Source: CAZWKX01 sp964633975
Lineage (GTDB): Bacteria; Actinomycetota; Acidimicrobiia; Spongiisociales; UBA11373
Assembly: GCA_964633975.1 (NCBI GenBank)
Contig: CAZWKX010000027.1
Location: 1-27,441, forward strand
Reading direction: 5' to 3'
Length of the DNA: 27,441 nucleotides
Part shown: one piece after another, positions 1 to 10,566 of the stretch
How the letters are laid out: every line of letters starts with the position of its first letter
How positions within the stretch are numbered: position 1 is the stretch's first letter
Program-made: the position numbers and the translations under genes
The notes under the pieces: model-generated
Database searches by the model: none
What the model was told of the DNA's origin: nothing
What the model saw: only the letters and a program-made list of their open reading frames with translations

Positions 1-141
1 GAGAGCTCCGTCGTCTCCGGGGACACGGTGATAGGCGCCGGGGCCAGCGTCGGGGCTGGCTGTGAGTTGGCCCATGGGATGCGTGTGGCTCCAGGAGCGA
101 AGCTCCCTCCCGGGTCCGTCACGTTCTCGGCACCGGAGTGA
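1..141 (+). CDS. C-terminal fragment of a hexapeptide-repeat (left-handed beta-helix) protein, probably a sugar nucleotidyltransferase
   Basis: Frame 1 is open from the first base of the window to a TGA at 139-141, giving 46 residues. The residues are Gly/Ala/Val-rich with a period of about six (for example SGDTVIGAGASVGAG), the pattern of a left-handed beta-helix made of hexapeptide repeats. Actinobacterial NDP-sugar or mannose-1-phosphate guanylyltransferases often end in such repeats, and the next gene is a sugar epimerase, so that identity is plausible. The catalytic domain lies outside the window, so an acyltransferase with the same repeat cannot be excluded. The stop codon overlaps the AGGAGG ribosome binding site (141-146) of the epimerase, which suggests one operon. 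Confidence 0.6.
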   Translation, partial: ESSVVSGDTVIGAGASVGAGCELAHGMRVAPGAKLPPGSVTFSAPE

Positions 142-151
142 GGAGGAAAAG

Positions 152-1099
152 GTGACACGGCGCGCCATCGTGACCGGAGGGGCCGGCTTCATCGGCAGTC
201 ACCTGGTCGAGCTGCTCGTCGATCGCGATTGGCAGGTCCTCGTTGTGGATGACCTCTCTTCAGGGCAGATGGAGCACATCAGCGCCGCCAGGCGGCGGGG
301 GGATGTCGCCGTGCACGTGATGGACGTGCGGGGGCGGGAGTTCGCTGAGGTGGCCGTGCGCTTCGATCCGGAGATCATCTTCCATCTGGCGGCACAGTCC
401 AAGGTTCGCTCGTCTGTGGAGGACCCGGTGCACGACGCCGACGTCAACGTGCTGGGGACGATCAACGTGCTGGAGGCGGCGCAGGCGGCTCGCGTGCGCC
501 GTGTTGTCTTCGCTTCGTCCGGCGGTGCCATCTACGGCGGCAGAGCCCGGCTGCCGGCGAGCGAGCGCTCGACGATGAAGCCGGAGTCACCGTATGGGAT
601 CTCCAAGAAGATCGTCGCCGACTACTTCCGCTGGTTTGGCGAGGTGTACGGTGTCGAACACGTCCTCCTGGCTCCGGCCAACGTCTATGGGCCGCGGCAG
701 GATCCCGGGCTCGAGGGCGGGGTCACCGCGATCTTTGCCAAGGCCATGCTTGGAGGCGAGCGTCCGGTGATCTACGGCGACGGTAGCCAGACCCGTGATC
801 TCGTCTATGTCGAAGACGTCGTCGATGCCTTCTGGAGGGCGACGGAATCCGGCGACGGTCTCCTGCTCAACATCGGGAGCGGCAATGAGACGTCGGTGAT
901 AGACCTCTACGACCTCTTGGCCCGGATCACGGGCTTCGGCAAGCGGCCCCGATTCGAGGCCCCGAGGACCGGTGATGTGGCGCGGTCGGTCGTGAACCCG
1001 GCGAAGGCGAAGGCGGTGCTCGGCTGGGAAGCCTGGACCCCGCTGGAGGCGGGCCTGCGCAGGACCGTCGAGTGGTACCGAAGGAGCCTGGATCGCTGA
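152..1099 (+). CDS. NAD-dependent sugar epimerase/dehydratase (UDP-glucose 4-epimerase-like, extended SDR)
   Basis: This is a 315-residue cytoplasmic enzyme of the extended short-chain dehydrogenase family. It probably epimerises or dehydrates a nucleotide sugar for envelope polysaccharide. The NAD-binding glycine motif TGGAGFIG is at residues 8-15, the Ser of ASSGG near 122-123, and the catalytic Tyr-x3-Lys pair is Y148 and K152 (YGISK). The motif RDLVYVEDV near 225 is typical of the substrate-binding half. The start is the GTG at 152, preceded by AGGAGG with a 5-nt gap. A longer reading from base 62 would overlap the upstream coding region. Family length is about 310-340 residues, so it is complete. 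The exact sugar substrate cannot be read from sequence. A hairpin follows the stop directly. Confidence 0.85.
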   Translation: MTRRAIVTGGAGFIGSHLVELLVDRDWQVLVVDDLSSGQMEHISAARRRGDVAVHVMDVRGREFAEVAVRFDPEIIFHLAAQSKVRSSVEDPVHDADVNVLGTINVLEAAQAARVRRVVFASSGGAIYGGRARLPASERSTMKPESPYGISKKIVADYFRWFGEVYGVEHVLLAPANVYGPRQDPGLEGGVTAIFAKAMLGGERPVIYGDGSQTRDLVYVEDVVDAFWRATESGDGLLLNIGSGNETSVIDLYDLLARITGFGKRPRFEAPRTGDVARSVVNPAKAKAVLGWEAWTPLEAGLRRTVEWYRRSLDR

Positions 1100-1118
1100 G
1101 CGCCGTGGGGCACGGCGC
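1100..1118 (+). terminator. Hairpin directly after the epimerase stop codon
   Basis: GCGCCGTG (1100-1107) and CACGGCGC (1111-1118) are perfect 8-bp arms around a GGG loop, starting one base after the stop codon. There is only a weak T-tract (GATTTT, 14 nt downstream). It probably ends or protects the epimerase transcript and separates it from the convergent kinase gene. Confidence 0.55.
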
Positions 1119-1151
1119 GCCGAGGAATCGATTTTGAGGGTGGTCTACCCG

Positions 1152-3554
<2,403 letters not shown>

Positions 3555-3855
3555 GTCAGTGCTCTCCCGAGACCGCCGGATTGCCTCCTTCGGCGAGCCG
3601 TCGGCGTGCGTGTTCGGCCGTTGCGAAACGGTCAAGCTTGTTGACTCCCTTACGTCTGCTACTCGCCGACACGCACCGACTCCTTCTGGCGCACCCCGTG
3701 GCTGCGCTGTCCGTCATTGGCGACAGGACGGCATCCATGTTTTCGATACTGTCGTCAGCAGCCGGTGTCGGCTTGAGGGATTGAGCGGCCGACATGTCGG
3801 CTTTTTCGCCGAAACTGCTCCATTCTGCGTCATCGCGGTGCCGAATCGGGGAAAT
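3555..3855. other. 301-bp intergenic region between kinase and glycosylase, no convincing gene
   Basis: The minus strand has a 79-codon open frame (3795-3556) ending one base before the kinase ATG. It has no ribosome binding site, no recognisable domain and a low-complexity Ala/Ser/Arg-rich composition, so I do not call it a gene. The region should hold the kinase promoter, but I find no clear -10/-35 pair. It also carries the perfect palindrome at 3788-3801, listed separately. Confidence 0.5.
3788..3806 (+). terminator. Perfect 14-bp palindrome followed by five T
   Basis: GCCGACATGTCGGC (3788-3801) is its own reverse complement and is followed by TTTTT (3802-3806). It could act as a plus-strand terminator with a short hairpin. 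No plus-strand gene ends nearby, however, so an operator upstream of the kinase is an equal possibility. Confidence 0.35.
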
Positions 3856-4740
3856 TCACCATTCCAGGTCCTCCAGGGAGCGGGGCCGGTCGTCCTTGAG
3901 CAAGCGGCTCAGGCTGCGGTCGGCGAGGATTCTGCCACCGGTTTGGCATCCGGCGCAGTAATCCGTCTCGGTGTCTGCGTAGCGGATGCGCTGCACGGGC
4001 GCGGCGCAGACTGGGCACGGTTGGCCTGCCTTGCCGTGTACCGCCATCTCGGCACGGAAGGCGGTCACCTTCTCGGGGAAGCCGTCTCCGACTTCGGCGC
4101 GGAGCCGGTCGGTCCACTCCGTGAGAACCACTCGGACGGCGGCGTGCAGGTGCTCGAGCTCCGGGTCGCCGAGCGACCTCGTCCTCGCCAAGGGGCTGAG
4201 GCCGGCTCGGTGCATGATCTCATCGGCGTATGCGCCGCCGATCCCGGAGACGAGGCGGGCGTCGGTGAGCGCCCGCTTCAGTGTGTGGGGCTCGGAAGTG
4301 ACGGCGGCGGCGAACTCGGCCGCCGTCGCCTGGAGCGGCTCGACGCCGCCTCGATCGAATGCGGCGAGACCTTCTTCGCCCTGCGCCAGGTGGATCGACG
4401 CCCTCCTCTTGGTGCTCTCTTCGGTGAGCACGAAGGTCTGGCTGGGGAAGTCGAAGGCAGCCAGTCCGCGGCGAGGCATTGCTGCTCCTTGGGCACGCCG
4501 TCGCAGCCGGCCCGACACCATGAGGTGAACGACGGCGAACAGGTCGTCGGCGAAGCCGAGCACGATGCGCTTGCCGAGCCGGTGGACGCCGGTCAAGGCG
4601 CGGCCTGAGAGAGCCGACGGCGGGGGATCGACGGAGCGCAGCACCCAGGGATCGGCGATATGGAGGCGATCGAGATGCTGTCCGACGGCGAGTGCCTCAA
4701 GGCGCTCGCAGTAGACGACGACGTCGGGAAGCTCGGGCAC
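3856..4740 (-). CDS. Fpg/Nei-family DNA glycosylase/AP lyase
   Basis: This 294-residue protein matches the formamidopyrimidine-DNA glycosylase/endonuclease VIII fold, which removes oxidised bases and cuts the strand by beta/delta elimination. After Met removal the N terminus is PELPDV, giving the catalytic proline and Glu. K57 lies in LGKRIVL, the conserved DNA-contacting lysine position. The helix-two-turn-helix reads GIGGAYADE at 166-174. The C-terminal zinc finger has C242, C245, C262 and C265, followed by the catalytic-loop Arg R270 in QTGGR. The usual Asn of GIGN-YADE is Gly here. The start is a GTG at 4740, with no Shine-Dalgarno but a TAGCGT -10 box 7 nt upstream, so it is probably leaderless. 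Whether it prefers 8-oxoG, pyrimidine lesions or single-stranded DNA cannot be told. Confidence 0.88.
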   Translation of the reverse strand: MPELPDVVVYCERLEALAVGQHLDRLHIADPWVLRSVDPPPSALSGRALTGVHRLGKRIVLGFADDLFAVVHLMVSGRLRRRAQGAAMPRRGLAAFDFPSQTFVLTEESTKRRASIHLAQGEEGLAAFDRGGVEPLQATAAEFAAAVTSEPHTLKRALTDARLVSGIGGAYADEIMHRAGLSPLARTRSLGDPELEHLHAAVRVVLTEWTDRLRAEVGDGFPEKVTAFRAEMAVHGKAGQPCPVCAAPVQRIRYADTETDYCAGCQTGGRILADRSLSRLLKDDRPRSLEDLEW

Positions 4741-4747
4741 GTGCTGA

Positions 4748-4753
4748 ACGCTA
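4748..4753 (-). promoter_or_regulatory. -10 box of the Fpg/Nei gene, leaderless arrangement
   Basis: Minus-strand TAGCGT ends 7 nt before the GTG start codon at 4740. No purine-rich ribosome binding site lies between, and no clear -35 is seen. It sits only a few bases after the cofE stop codon, so the glycosylase can be transcribed separately from cofDE. Confidence 0.45.
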
Positions 4754-4757
4754 CCGG

Positions 4758-5456
4758 CTAGCGGAACAGGTCTTCCGACGCCGGTCGTATCAGCTGGCCG
4801 GCCGTTCCGTCGCCGCGGGGCACCGAGAGACCGCGTATCAAGGCGGCGGGGATGCTGCCGGCCTTGCCCATGACGAGGTCGGCGGCGGCGGCGATCTCGT
4901 CAACGATTGCGATCTCGGTGGCCTGCAGCACCCGTCCTTTGGCGTCCGTCGTGCCGCGTAGGTCGATGATGGCCTCGATGCCGGACACTCCGATGGCAAC
5001 GTCGACGAGCCCGCGTCTCCACGGACGGCCGAACGTGTCGGTGACGACGACAGGAACGTCGACTCCGGTGGCTCTCAACAGAGACCGCCGCAGCTCGTGT
5101 GCCGAGCGATCGGGCCGGATGGGGAGTAGCACGGCCGTGCCGGGTTCGGCGTTCGAACGGTCGACGCCGGCGTTGGCGCAGATGAAGCCGTGGCGCGTGC
5201 GGGCGATGACGAGATCACCGCGGCGGCGCAGCACATCTACCGCCTGCTCCTCGACGACGCGGCGGTAGTAGTTGTCGTCGGCGACGTGAACGACGGAGCC
5301 TTCTGCCTTGGAGACGACCTTGTGCGTGACCACCAGCACGTCTCCCTTCTGGGGGCCGAGGCCGCCTGCAGCGATGGCGTCGGCGAGCATCGCGGCGAGA
5401 TCGTCGCCGGGTGCTATCTCCGGCAGGCCCAGGATCGGGTGTATCGAGACCGTCAC
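4758..5456 (-). CDS. cofE: Coenzyme F420:gamma-glutamyl ligase (CofE), stand-alone form
   Basis: CofE adds gamma-linked glutamates to F420-0 using GTP in the cytoplasm. The 232-residue protein shows the family's conserved blocks: HKVVSKAEG near residue 45, ANAGVDRSNAEPG near 94, VTDTFGRPWRRG near 138 and the DAKGR segment near 171. It starts with GTG at 5456, which overlaps the cofD stop as GTGA (4-nt overlap), so the two are translationally coupled. Mycobacterial FbiB fuses this domain to a C-terminal nitroreductase-fold domain of about 200 residues. Here the protein stops right after the ligase domain (ASEDLFR), as in archaeal CofE. The frame continues far upstream inside cofD, but that part is only a shadow of cofD. 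Confidence 0.93.
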   Translation of the reverse strand: MTVSIHPILGLPEIAPGDDLAAMLADAIAAGGLGPQKGDVLVVTHKVVSKAEGSVVHVADDNYYRRVVEEQAVDVLRRRGDLVIARTRHGFICANAGVDRSNAEPGTAVLLPIRPDRSAHELRRSLLRATGVDVPVVVTDTFGRPWRRGLVDVAIGVSGIEAIIDLRGTTDAKGRVLQATEIAIVDEIAAAADLVMGKAGSIPAALIRGLSVPRGDGTAGQLIRPASEDLFR

Positions 5457-6370
5457 GGCAGCTCCAGGAGCCAGGCGGCAAAGCGGGACGCGGCTTCGGG
5501 CTCGGCGATGCGTGTGTAGGCGGCATGCATCCGCACCGTGCCGTCCGCAAGCTTTTTGATGTCGCCGGCATCTGCGGCGTCCACCACGAGGTCGTGGAGC
5601 AGTCCGGCGTACGCCTCGAGCACGCCCGCCGTCCCCGGCGGCAGTCCGAGGGAGAGCATGACTCGGTCGGCCGGGCCCTTCAGGGCCTTGCCACCGAAGA
5701 GAGGGCTGACCGCGATGACTCGGCGCGCCCCCGCCAGCGCCGGCCGAATGCCGTCCACGGCGAGGATGGGCCAGATGGACAGCGGCGGATTCGACGGCGC
5801 GATGACGACGAGGTCGGCCTGGCCGATTGCGTCTAGGACGCCCGGGGCGGGCCGGGCCGCGTCGGCACCCTCGAAGTGCAGCGCGGATACCTCGTCTCGG
5901 TGCCCGCGGGTCACGAAATACTCCTGGAAGGAGAGCCACTCGCCATCCGAAGCCTGGATCCTGGTGCGCAACGGGTCGTCCGTTGCGGGGAGGACACGGC
6001 ACTCCACCCGGAGGGCGCGGCAGATGCGTTCGGTGGCCGCCGAGAGAGGTTTCCCCTCGTGCAGGGCATCGGCGCGTACGAGGCTGGTGGCGAGATCGGC
6101 GTCGCCGAGCCGGAAGCTGGTGTCGACCCCCAGGGCGTCCAGCTGGCTCATGACGCCGAAGGTGTCGGCGGCGAGACCCCAGCCCCGAGGCCCTTCCCGG
6201 CCGGCGAGCGTGTAGACGACGGTGTCGAGGTCGGGGGAGATGTGGAGGCCGTACAGGCGATCGTCATCGCCGACATTGACTACAACGGTAAGGTCTCCCG
6301 GTGACACGACCGCGGCGAGGCCGCGAGCCAACCGGGCGCCGCCCACGCCTCCCGACAACAACGTGATCAT
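5453..6370 (-). CDS. cofD: 2-phospho-L-lactate transferase family protein (CofD/FbiA), F420 biosynthesis
   Basis: CofD/FbiA joins the deazaflavin Fo to a phospholactyl or, in actinobacteria, phosphoenolpyruvyl group carried on GPP, giving F420-0 or dehydro-F420-0. The 305-residue protein has the N-terminal GGVGGARLARGL loop (residues 7-18), the acidic VGDDDRLYGLHISPDLD block near 45-60, and APSNPPLSIWPIL near 200. The ATG at 6370 is chosen because the protein then begins MITLLSGGVGG, as in the family. The frame stays open upstream but runs through the divergent glycosyltransferase gene. Only 36 bp separate the two divergent starts, so their promoters must overlap or lie within coding DNA. I could not identify a clear -10 box. 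Confidence 0.93.
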   Translation of the reverse strand: MITLLSGGVGGARLARGLAAVVSPGDLTVVVNVGDDDRLYGLHISPDLDTVVYTLAGREGPRGWGLAADTFGVMSQLDALGVDTSFRLGDADLATSLVRADALHEGKPLSAATERICRALRVECRVLPATDDPLRTRIQASDGEWLSFQEYFVTRGHRDEVSALHFEGADAARPAPGVLDAIGQADLVVIAPSNPPLSIWPILAVDGIRPALAGARRVIAVSPLFGGKALKGPADRVMLSLGLPPGTAGVLEAYAGLLHDLVVDAADAGDIKKLADGTVRMHAAYTRIAEPEAASRFAAWLLELP

Positions 6371-6406
6371 GACCGAAGATTGCCTCTCCGGGCCCGAGGA
6401 CTGAGA

Positions 6407-9214
6407 ATGACGACGCCGATGCCCAACGAACCCGCTTCCGAGCCCCAATCGGTCGCCGCCTACGTAGTGGCCAGCAGCGCCGATCTCCTCGGACCCTGCC
6501 TGGTGGCGCTTGAGCGGCAAGTGTACGGGCTGTCGCAGGTGTTCGTGGTTGGTGGGGGCGACGAGGCCCGGCAGGTCGCCGGGGAGCACGGAGTGAACTG
6601 GAAGCCGAGCCTGCCCGGGGTCATGGATGCCCTCGCCCGCGACATAGTGTACGTGTGGCGGCTCTCCGATCGAGCCCGGCCTCGCCCAGATGCTCTAAAT
6701 GCTCTGGTGCGGGACGGGTCCCGCGTCGAGGCGGCCGTGGCCGGCAGCAAGGTCATCGATGCCGAAGACCAGGACTTCCTCGTCTCGGTCGGCTACGCCA
6801 CCGACGTGTTCGACGCTCCGTACTCGGGCCTGCAGCCGGGTGAGGTGGACCAGGAGCAGTACGACGTGATCCGCGACGTGGCGGCGCTGTCCGGGGCTTC
6901 GATGTTGATCCGGCGGGACCTGTTCTTCGGCCTTCGGGGTTTCGATCCGCACATGGCCCCAATGGCGGGCGCCATCGACTTCTGCCAGAGGGCCCGGCTC
7001 CTCGGCGGCCGGGTCCTCGTGGTGCCGTCATCCGAGGTGCTCCTCGCCGGGCGCGACAGCAGGTGGGAGTGGCGGGAGCGGGCGGGAGAGATTCGGGCGA
7101 TGCTCAAGATCTACAGCGTCATCACCCTGCTTTGGGCCGTCCCTCTTGCCTTCCTCGCCGGCTTGGTGGAGGGCATCATCAGCCCCTTCTTCGGGCGATG
7201 GCGCCTCTTCGGCTTCGTTGCGGCCTGGTTCTGGAGCATCGTCCTGTTTCCGTCGACTCTGGTGGCGCGGGCGCGGGCCCGGCGCGGTCGGGTGGTGGGC
7301 GACGAAGAGCTCTTCCGCTTCCAGACCGGAGGCTCGGCGCGTCTGCGCGAGCTGTACGACGAGTCGCTGGTGCGCCTGAGGGCGCGTTTTCCCGATGGTG
7401 CGCTGGCCGGGTTCTCCGGTGTCGTGAAGGCGGGGCAGCAGCGGCTCCGCCGTCCTGCCGTGATCACGAGCCTGCTGGTGATGCTGTTTGCCATCGTGGC
7501 GACGCGGGCCGTCGTGACCGGTGGCCTGCCGGTCGTGGGCTACTCGCTGCCTCCGACACCCTCGGCCACTGATGCCCTCGGGGCCTATGCCGGCGGGTGG
7601 AACCCGGCGGGCCTGGGGTCACCAGAGGTGCTGCGCCCGGAAGTTGCGGCCACTGCGGTCGTGCAGCTCCTTCTCCTCAACAAGGCGGGTCTTGTCGTGT
7701 CCGTGCTGCTCGTTGCCGCGTTTGCCGCCGGAGCCATTGGGACCGGCCTCATGCTGCGGCGATGGGGTGTCGGCTCGGTCGCTGGCTACCTGGCCGGCGT
7801 GGTTCTCATGGCCGGGCCGACGATCAAGGTGATTGCCTCCGAGGGCGGATGGTCGAGTGTGGTGGCACTGGCCGCAGTGCCCTGGGTGCTGTTCTTGGTG
7901 ATGGCTCAGTGGCCGTCGACCTGGCCTGCTCGGGTGGGTCGAGTCGCCGGGATCACCTTGGCCTCGGGCGTCGTTGGCGCGTTTGCGCCGGCGGCCTTTC
8001 TGCTGCCGGCGGCGGCAATGCTCCTATGGGCGCTCGTAGGGCTGGGCCGCCGCTGGGATGGGATGCTGCGGGCGACGGTTGCGCTGTTGCTGGCCGTTCC
8101 CTTGCTCATGCCCTGGATCCTCTACGCGGATCTCCTCGAAGTGCTCCGTTCCGGAACGCCGGCCTTCTGGGCTCCGGCCGGGGATATCGAGTGGGCCATG
8201 CTGGCCGGGCTGGTTGTGGCGCTCGTGGGCACACTCGTTGGATCTGATCGCGCTATGGCCACGGTTGCCGGGTGGGGCGGGCTGGTCGCCGTCCTGGGAG
8301 CGCTGGTGGCACGCGCCGGCGACTTCGGAGTAGGTCGAGAGGGTGGGGTGGCGGGCCTGATGGCGGTGGCGCTGGGGAGCGCGGTGATAGTCGGCGCAGC
8401 CTTCGAGTCCAGGGACAGGCGACGTGAGATGGGCGGGGCGCGATCGGCGTTGGCCGCGGTGGGGACGTTCGCGGCTGTCGTGGTCCTGGCGGCGGCGGTG
8501 TTCGCCTCATTTGCGGGGCGGGCCGGCCTCCCCGAGGATCAGTACGGGGAGCGTTTCGCCTTCATGGTCACCGAGGACGTAGAGCCGGCTCGGGTGCTCG
8601 TGTTCGGGCCGGCCGAGGATCTGCCGGGAGAGGCACGCGATCTCGAGGGCGTCGGCTATCGGGTCTTCACGCCTCCCTACCCGTACTCCTGGGAGTCCTA
8701 CCTCAGTGAACCCCGGCTCGGCGACGACGCTCTGGAGGATGTGTTGACCGACATCCTCGACGGTGAGGTGAGACGAGCCGGCGAGCGCTTGGCGCCGTTC
8801 GGCATCGGCTGGGTCGTGTTCCTCGAGACGCTGGAGAACAGCTTCGAGTCGCGGTTCGAGGGTCAGCTCGACATGGCACCCCTGCTCAGTCTCGATTTCG
8901 TCACATTCCGCAACAACCTCGAAGCTGCCGGAGCCGTTGGCGACGACGGGGCCGTGTGGGCGCGCGACGGGACCGGCTATCGCAGCCCCGATTCGGACGG
9001 CACGGTCAGCATCGCCGAGAATGCCGACTATCGCTGGGGGCCGGGGGAGTGGTCGCAGGAGGGATGGGCCAACAGCGTTGTCGCCTCGGGAGATGAGGTC
9101 CGTTTCGCCGGGTACGCGCCGCGCCGGAACATGGCACTGCTGGCGGCCGTCTGGCTGGCGCTGCTCGTGGTCTCGAGCATCGTGGGCCGGGCACGCGGAT
9201 GGAGGGAGAGATGA
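6407..9214 (+). CDS. Large multi-spanning membrane glycosyltransferase-like protein (GT2-type N-terminal domain)
   Basis: This is a 935-residue protein. Residues 1-225 resemble a GT2-fold glycosyltransferase, including a GASMLIRRDLFFGLRGFD segment typical of that fold. About a dozen hydrophobic segments follow between 235 and 690. Then come a soluble, probably extracytoplasmic region of about 200 residues and a final membrane helix near the C terminus (MALLAAVWLALLVVSSIVG). The ATG at 6407 has GAGGA upstream. The TTG at 6380 lacks this and is less likely. The expected metal-binding DxD-type motif is not evident: the equivalent stretch reads VYVWRLSDRARPRPDAL. Similar proteins sit beside DUF5719 and DUF3499 genes in other actinobacteria and probably act on cell-envelope glycans. 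The exact reaction is unknown. The stop overlaps the next start by 4 nt (ATGA). Confidence 0.75.
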   Translation: MTTPMPNEPASEPQSVAAYVVASSADLLGPCLVALERQVYGLSQVFVVGGGDEARQVAGEHGVNWKPSLPGVMDALARDIVYVWRLSDRARPRPDALNALVRDGSRVEAAVAGSKVIDAEDQDFLVSVGYATDVFDAPYSGLQPGEVDQEQYDVIRDVAALSGASMLIRRDLFFGLRGFDPHMAPMAGAIDFCQRARLLGGRVLVVPSSEVLLAGRDSRWEWRERAGEIRAMLKIYSVITLLWAVPLAFLAGLVEGIISPFFGRWRLFGFVAAWFWSIVLFPSTLVARARARRGRVVGDEELFRFQTGGSARLRELYDESLVRLRARFPDGALAGFSGVVKAGQQRLRRPAVITSLLVMLFAIVATRAVVTGGLPVVGYSLPPTPSATDALGAYAGGWNPAGLGSPEVLRPEVAATAVVQLLLLNKAGLVVSVLLVAAFAAGAIGTGLMLRRWGVGSVAGYLAGVVLMAGPTIKVIASEGGWSSVVALAAVPWVLFLVMAQWPSTWPARVGRVAGITLASGVVGAFAPAAFLLPAAAMLLWALVGLGRRWDGMLRATVALLLAVPLLMPWILYADLLEVLRSGTPAFWAPAGDIEWAMLAGLVVALVGTLVGSDRAMATVAGWGGLVAVLGALVARAGDFGVGREGGVAGLMAVALGSAVIVGAAFESRDRRREMGGARSALAAVGTFAAVVVLAAAVFASFAGRAGLPEDQYGERFAFMVTEDVEPARVLVFGPAEDLPGEARDLEGVGYRVFTPPYPYSWESYLSEPRLGDDALEDVLTDILDGEVRRAGERLAPFGIGWVVFLETLENSFESRFEGQLDMAPLLSLDFVTFRNNLEAAGAVGDDGAVWARDGTGYRSPDSDGTVSIAENADYRWGPGEWSQEGWANSVVASGDEVRFAGYAPRRNMALLAAVWLALLVVSSIVGRARGWRER

Positions 9215-10557
9215 GGCGCCTTCTCGTTGCATTGCTCATCGGCGCGGTCGGCACGGTCGTTGTCGTCATCCCCGGTCCCGAGCCCCCACCTCCACCCCTT
9301 GCGGGCCGCCTGATCGAGCCCTCGGGCCTGTCATCGCCTGTGGACGAGAGCATTTGGTACTGCCCCTGGGCCCAATCGACGGGATCGAGGGATTCCTTCC
9401 TGGCGGTCGCCTCCTTGGAGGCGGCCACGGCGTCGCTTACGTTCCCCGTCGCCATCCCGGGTGAAGATTCCGATGAGGCGACACTGACGATGACTGGGCC
9501 CGGCGCGGCGGGACTCGAGCTGAGCTCGGTGGCGCAGCGAGGCGACTCTCCGTCGTTCATCGAGTTCAGCGCGGGGCCGGCGGCGGCCTCGGTGGTCGTG
9601 GAGGGGGAGGAGATGCTCGCCGCCGATGCCTGCGTGGCGGAAGGCTTCGATGTCTGGCACTTTGCCGGAGGATCGACGATGCCCGGAGAGCACCTGGTCC
9701 TCCGGCTCTTCAACCCGTTCCTCGAGAGCGCAAAGGTGACGGTGACGGCCACCTCCGAGTTCGGTGTGGAGGCGATCGGCGATCTGCGGAGCATCACCGT
9801 GCTGCCTGAAGAGTGGGTGGACATCGCGTTCGAGGAGGAGCTTCCTCAGCGCCAGGAGCTGGTGATTTCGGTGGAAACGGAAGAGGGAACCGTCGTCCCG
9901 GCGATGGCCTTCGGTACAGAGGAGGACGAGGACTGGTGGGCGGGTGCCGACGAGAGCCTGGTGTGGGAGTTCCCCATCACTCGGGCCGAAGGGCTGGAGG
10001 GGGAGATTGTGGTGGCGAACGTCGGCTCCGACGAAGTCGAGTTCAGCATCGACGTCCTCACCCCCGACGGGACGATCTTTGACGTGCTCGGCGAGTCGCT
10101 GGGTGCATACTCCGTGACACGGCTCGACCCTTCGGTCGCCGGATACGACGTGTCGGGGGCCAGGCTGGTGGCGAGTGGTCCCGTCGTGGCGGGCCTGGTC
10201 TCGCAGAGCGAGGCCGGAGTGGCCGTCATGTCGGGCATCGCCGAGCCGGTCAACCGCTGGCTCGTGCCCGGCCCACGAGCCTTGGGGTACGGCGGTACCT
10301 CCTTGTGGCTGCTCAACTCCAGTGAGGAGACGATCTCGGCGACGGTCAGCGAGATAACCGACTCCGGGCTGGTGGGCGAGCAGGTGATCATCGAGGCCGG
10401 CCGTCCCTACGAGGTCGAGATCGAATCGGTCGATGCCGTTGCTTTTTTGGTCGAGTCGTCGGCACCGCTGTCGGTGGCTTGGGTCATGAGCGGCGCCTCG
10501 GGTTTGGGCCTGGCGCCGGCTTCGCCGGTCTCGGCCGCACCGGGGAGCGTCGAATGA
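9211..10557 (+). CDS. DUF5719-like exported protein of unknown function
   Basis: This 448-residue protein has an N-terminal signal or anchor helix (MRRLLVALLIGAVGTVVVVIP), then a proline-rich stretch (PGPEPPPPP) and an acidic, beta-rich extracytoplasmic domain with repeated Val/Glu-rich strands. The ATG at 9211 follows GGAGGGAGAG and overlaps the stop of the membrane glycosyltransferase (ATGA), so the two are translationally coupled and likely work together. In related actinobacteria a DUF5719 protein follows this type of glycosyltransferase. My assignment rests on position and general character plus the WYCPW motif near residue 50, not on a database match. No enzyme motif is visible, so a structural or accessory role at the envelope is a guess. 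Confidence 0.7.
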   Translation: MRRLLVALLIGAVGTVVVVIPGPEPPPPPLAGRLIEPSGLSSPVDESIWYCPWAQSTGSRDSFLAVASLEAATASLTFPVAIPGEDSDEATLTMTGPGAAGLELSSVAQRGDSPSFIEFSAGPAAASVVVEGEEMLAADACVAEGFDVWHFAGGSTMPGEHLVLRLFNPFLESAKVTVTATSEFGVEAIGDLRSITVLPEEWVDIAFEEELPQRQELVISVETEEGTVVPAMAFGTEEDEDWWAGADESLVWEFPITRAEGLEGEIVVANVGSDEVEFSIDVLTPDGTIFDVLGESLGAYSVTRLDPSVAGYDVSGARLVASGPVVAGLVSQSEAGVAVMSGIAEPVNRWLVPGPRALGYGGTSLWLLNSSEETISATVSEITDSGLVGEQVIIEAGRPYEVEIESVDAVAFLVESSAPLSVAWVMSGASGLGLAPASPVSAAPGSVE

Positions 10558-10566
10558 CAAAACCGA

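Noticed and set aside
3556..3795. 79-codon minus-strand open frame ending one base before the kinase ATG
   Set aside because: The position suggests coupling, but there is no ribosome binding site, the start lies inside a palindrome, and the residues show no domain or conserved pattern.
5457..6002. Upstream extension of the cofE frame through cofD
   Set aside because: The extended residues are low-complexity Arg/Pro/Gly. The GTG at 5456 overlaps the cofD stop and gives the normal CofE N terminus.
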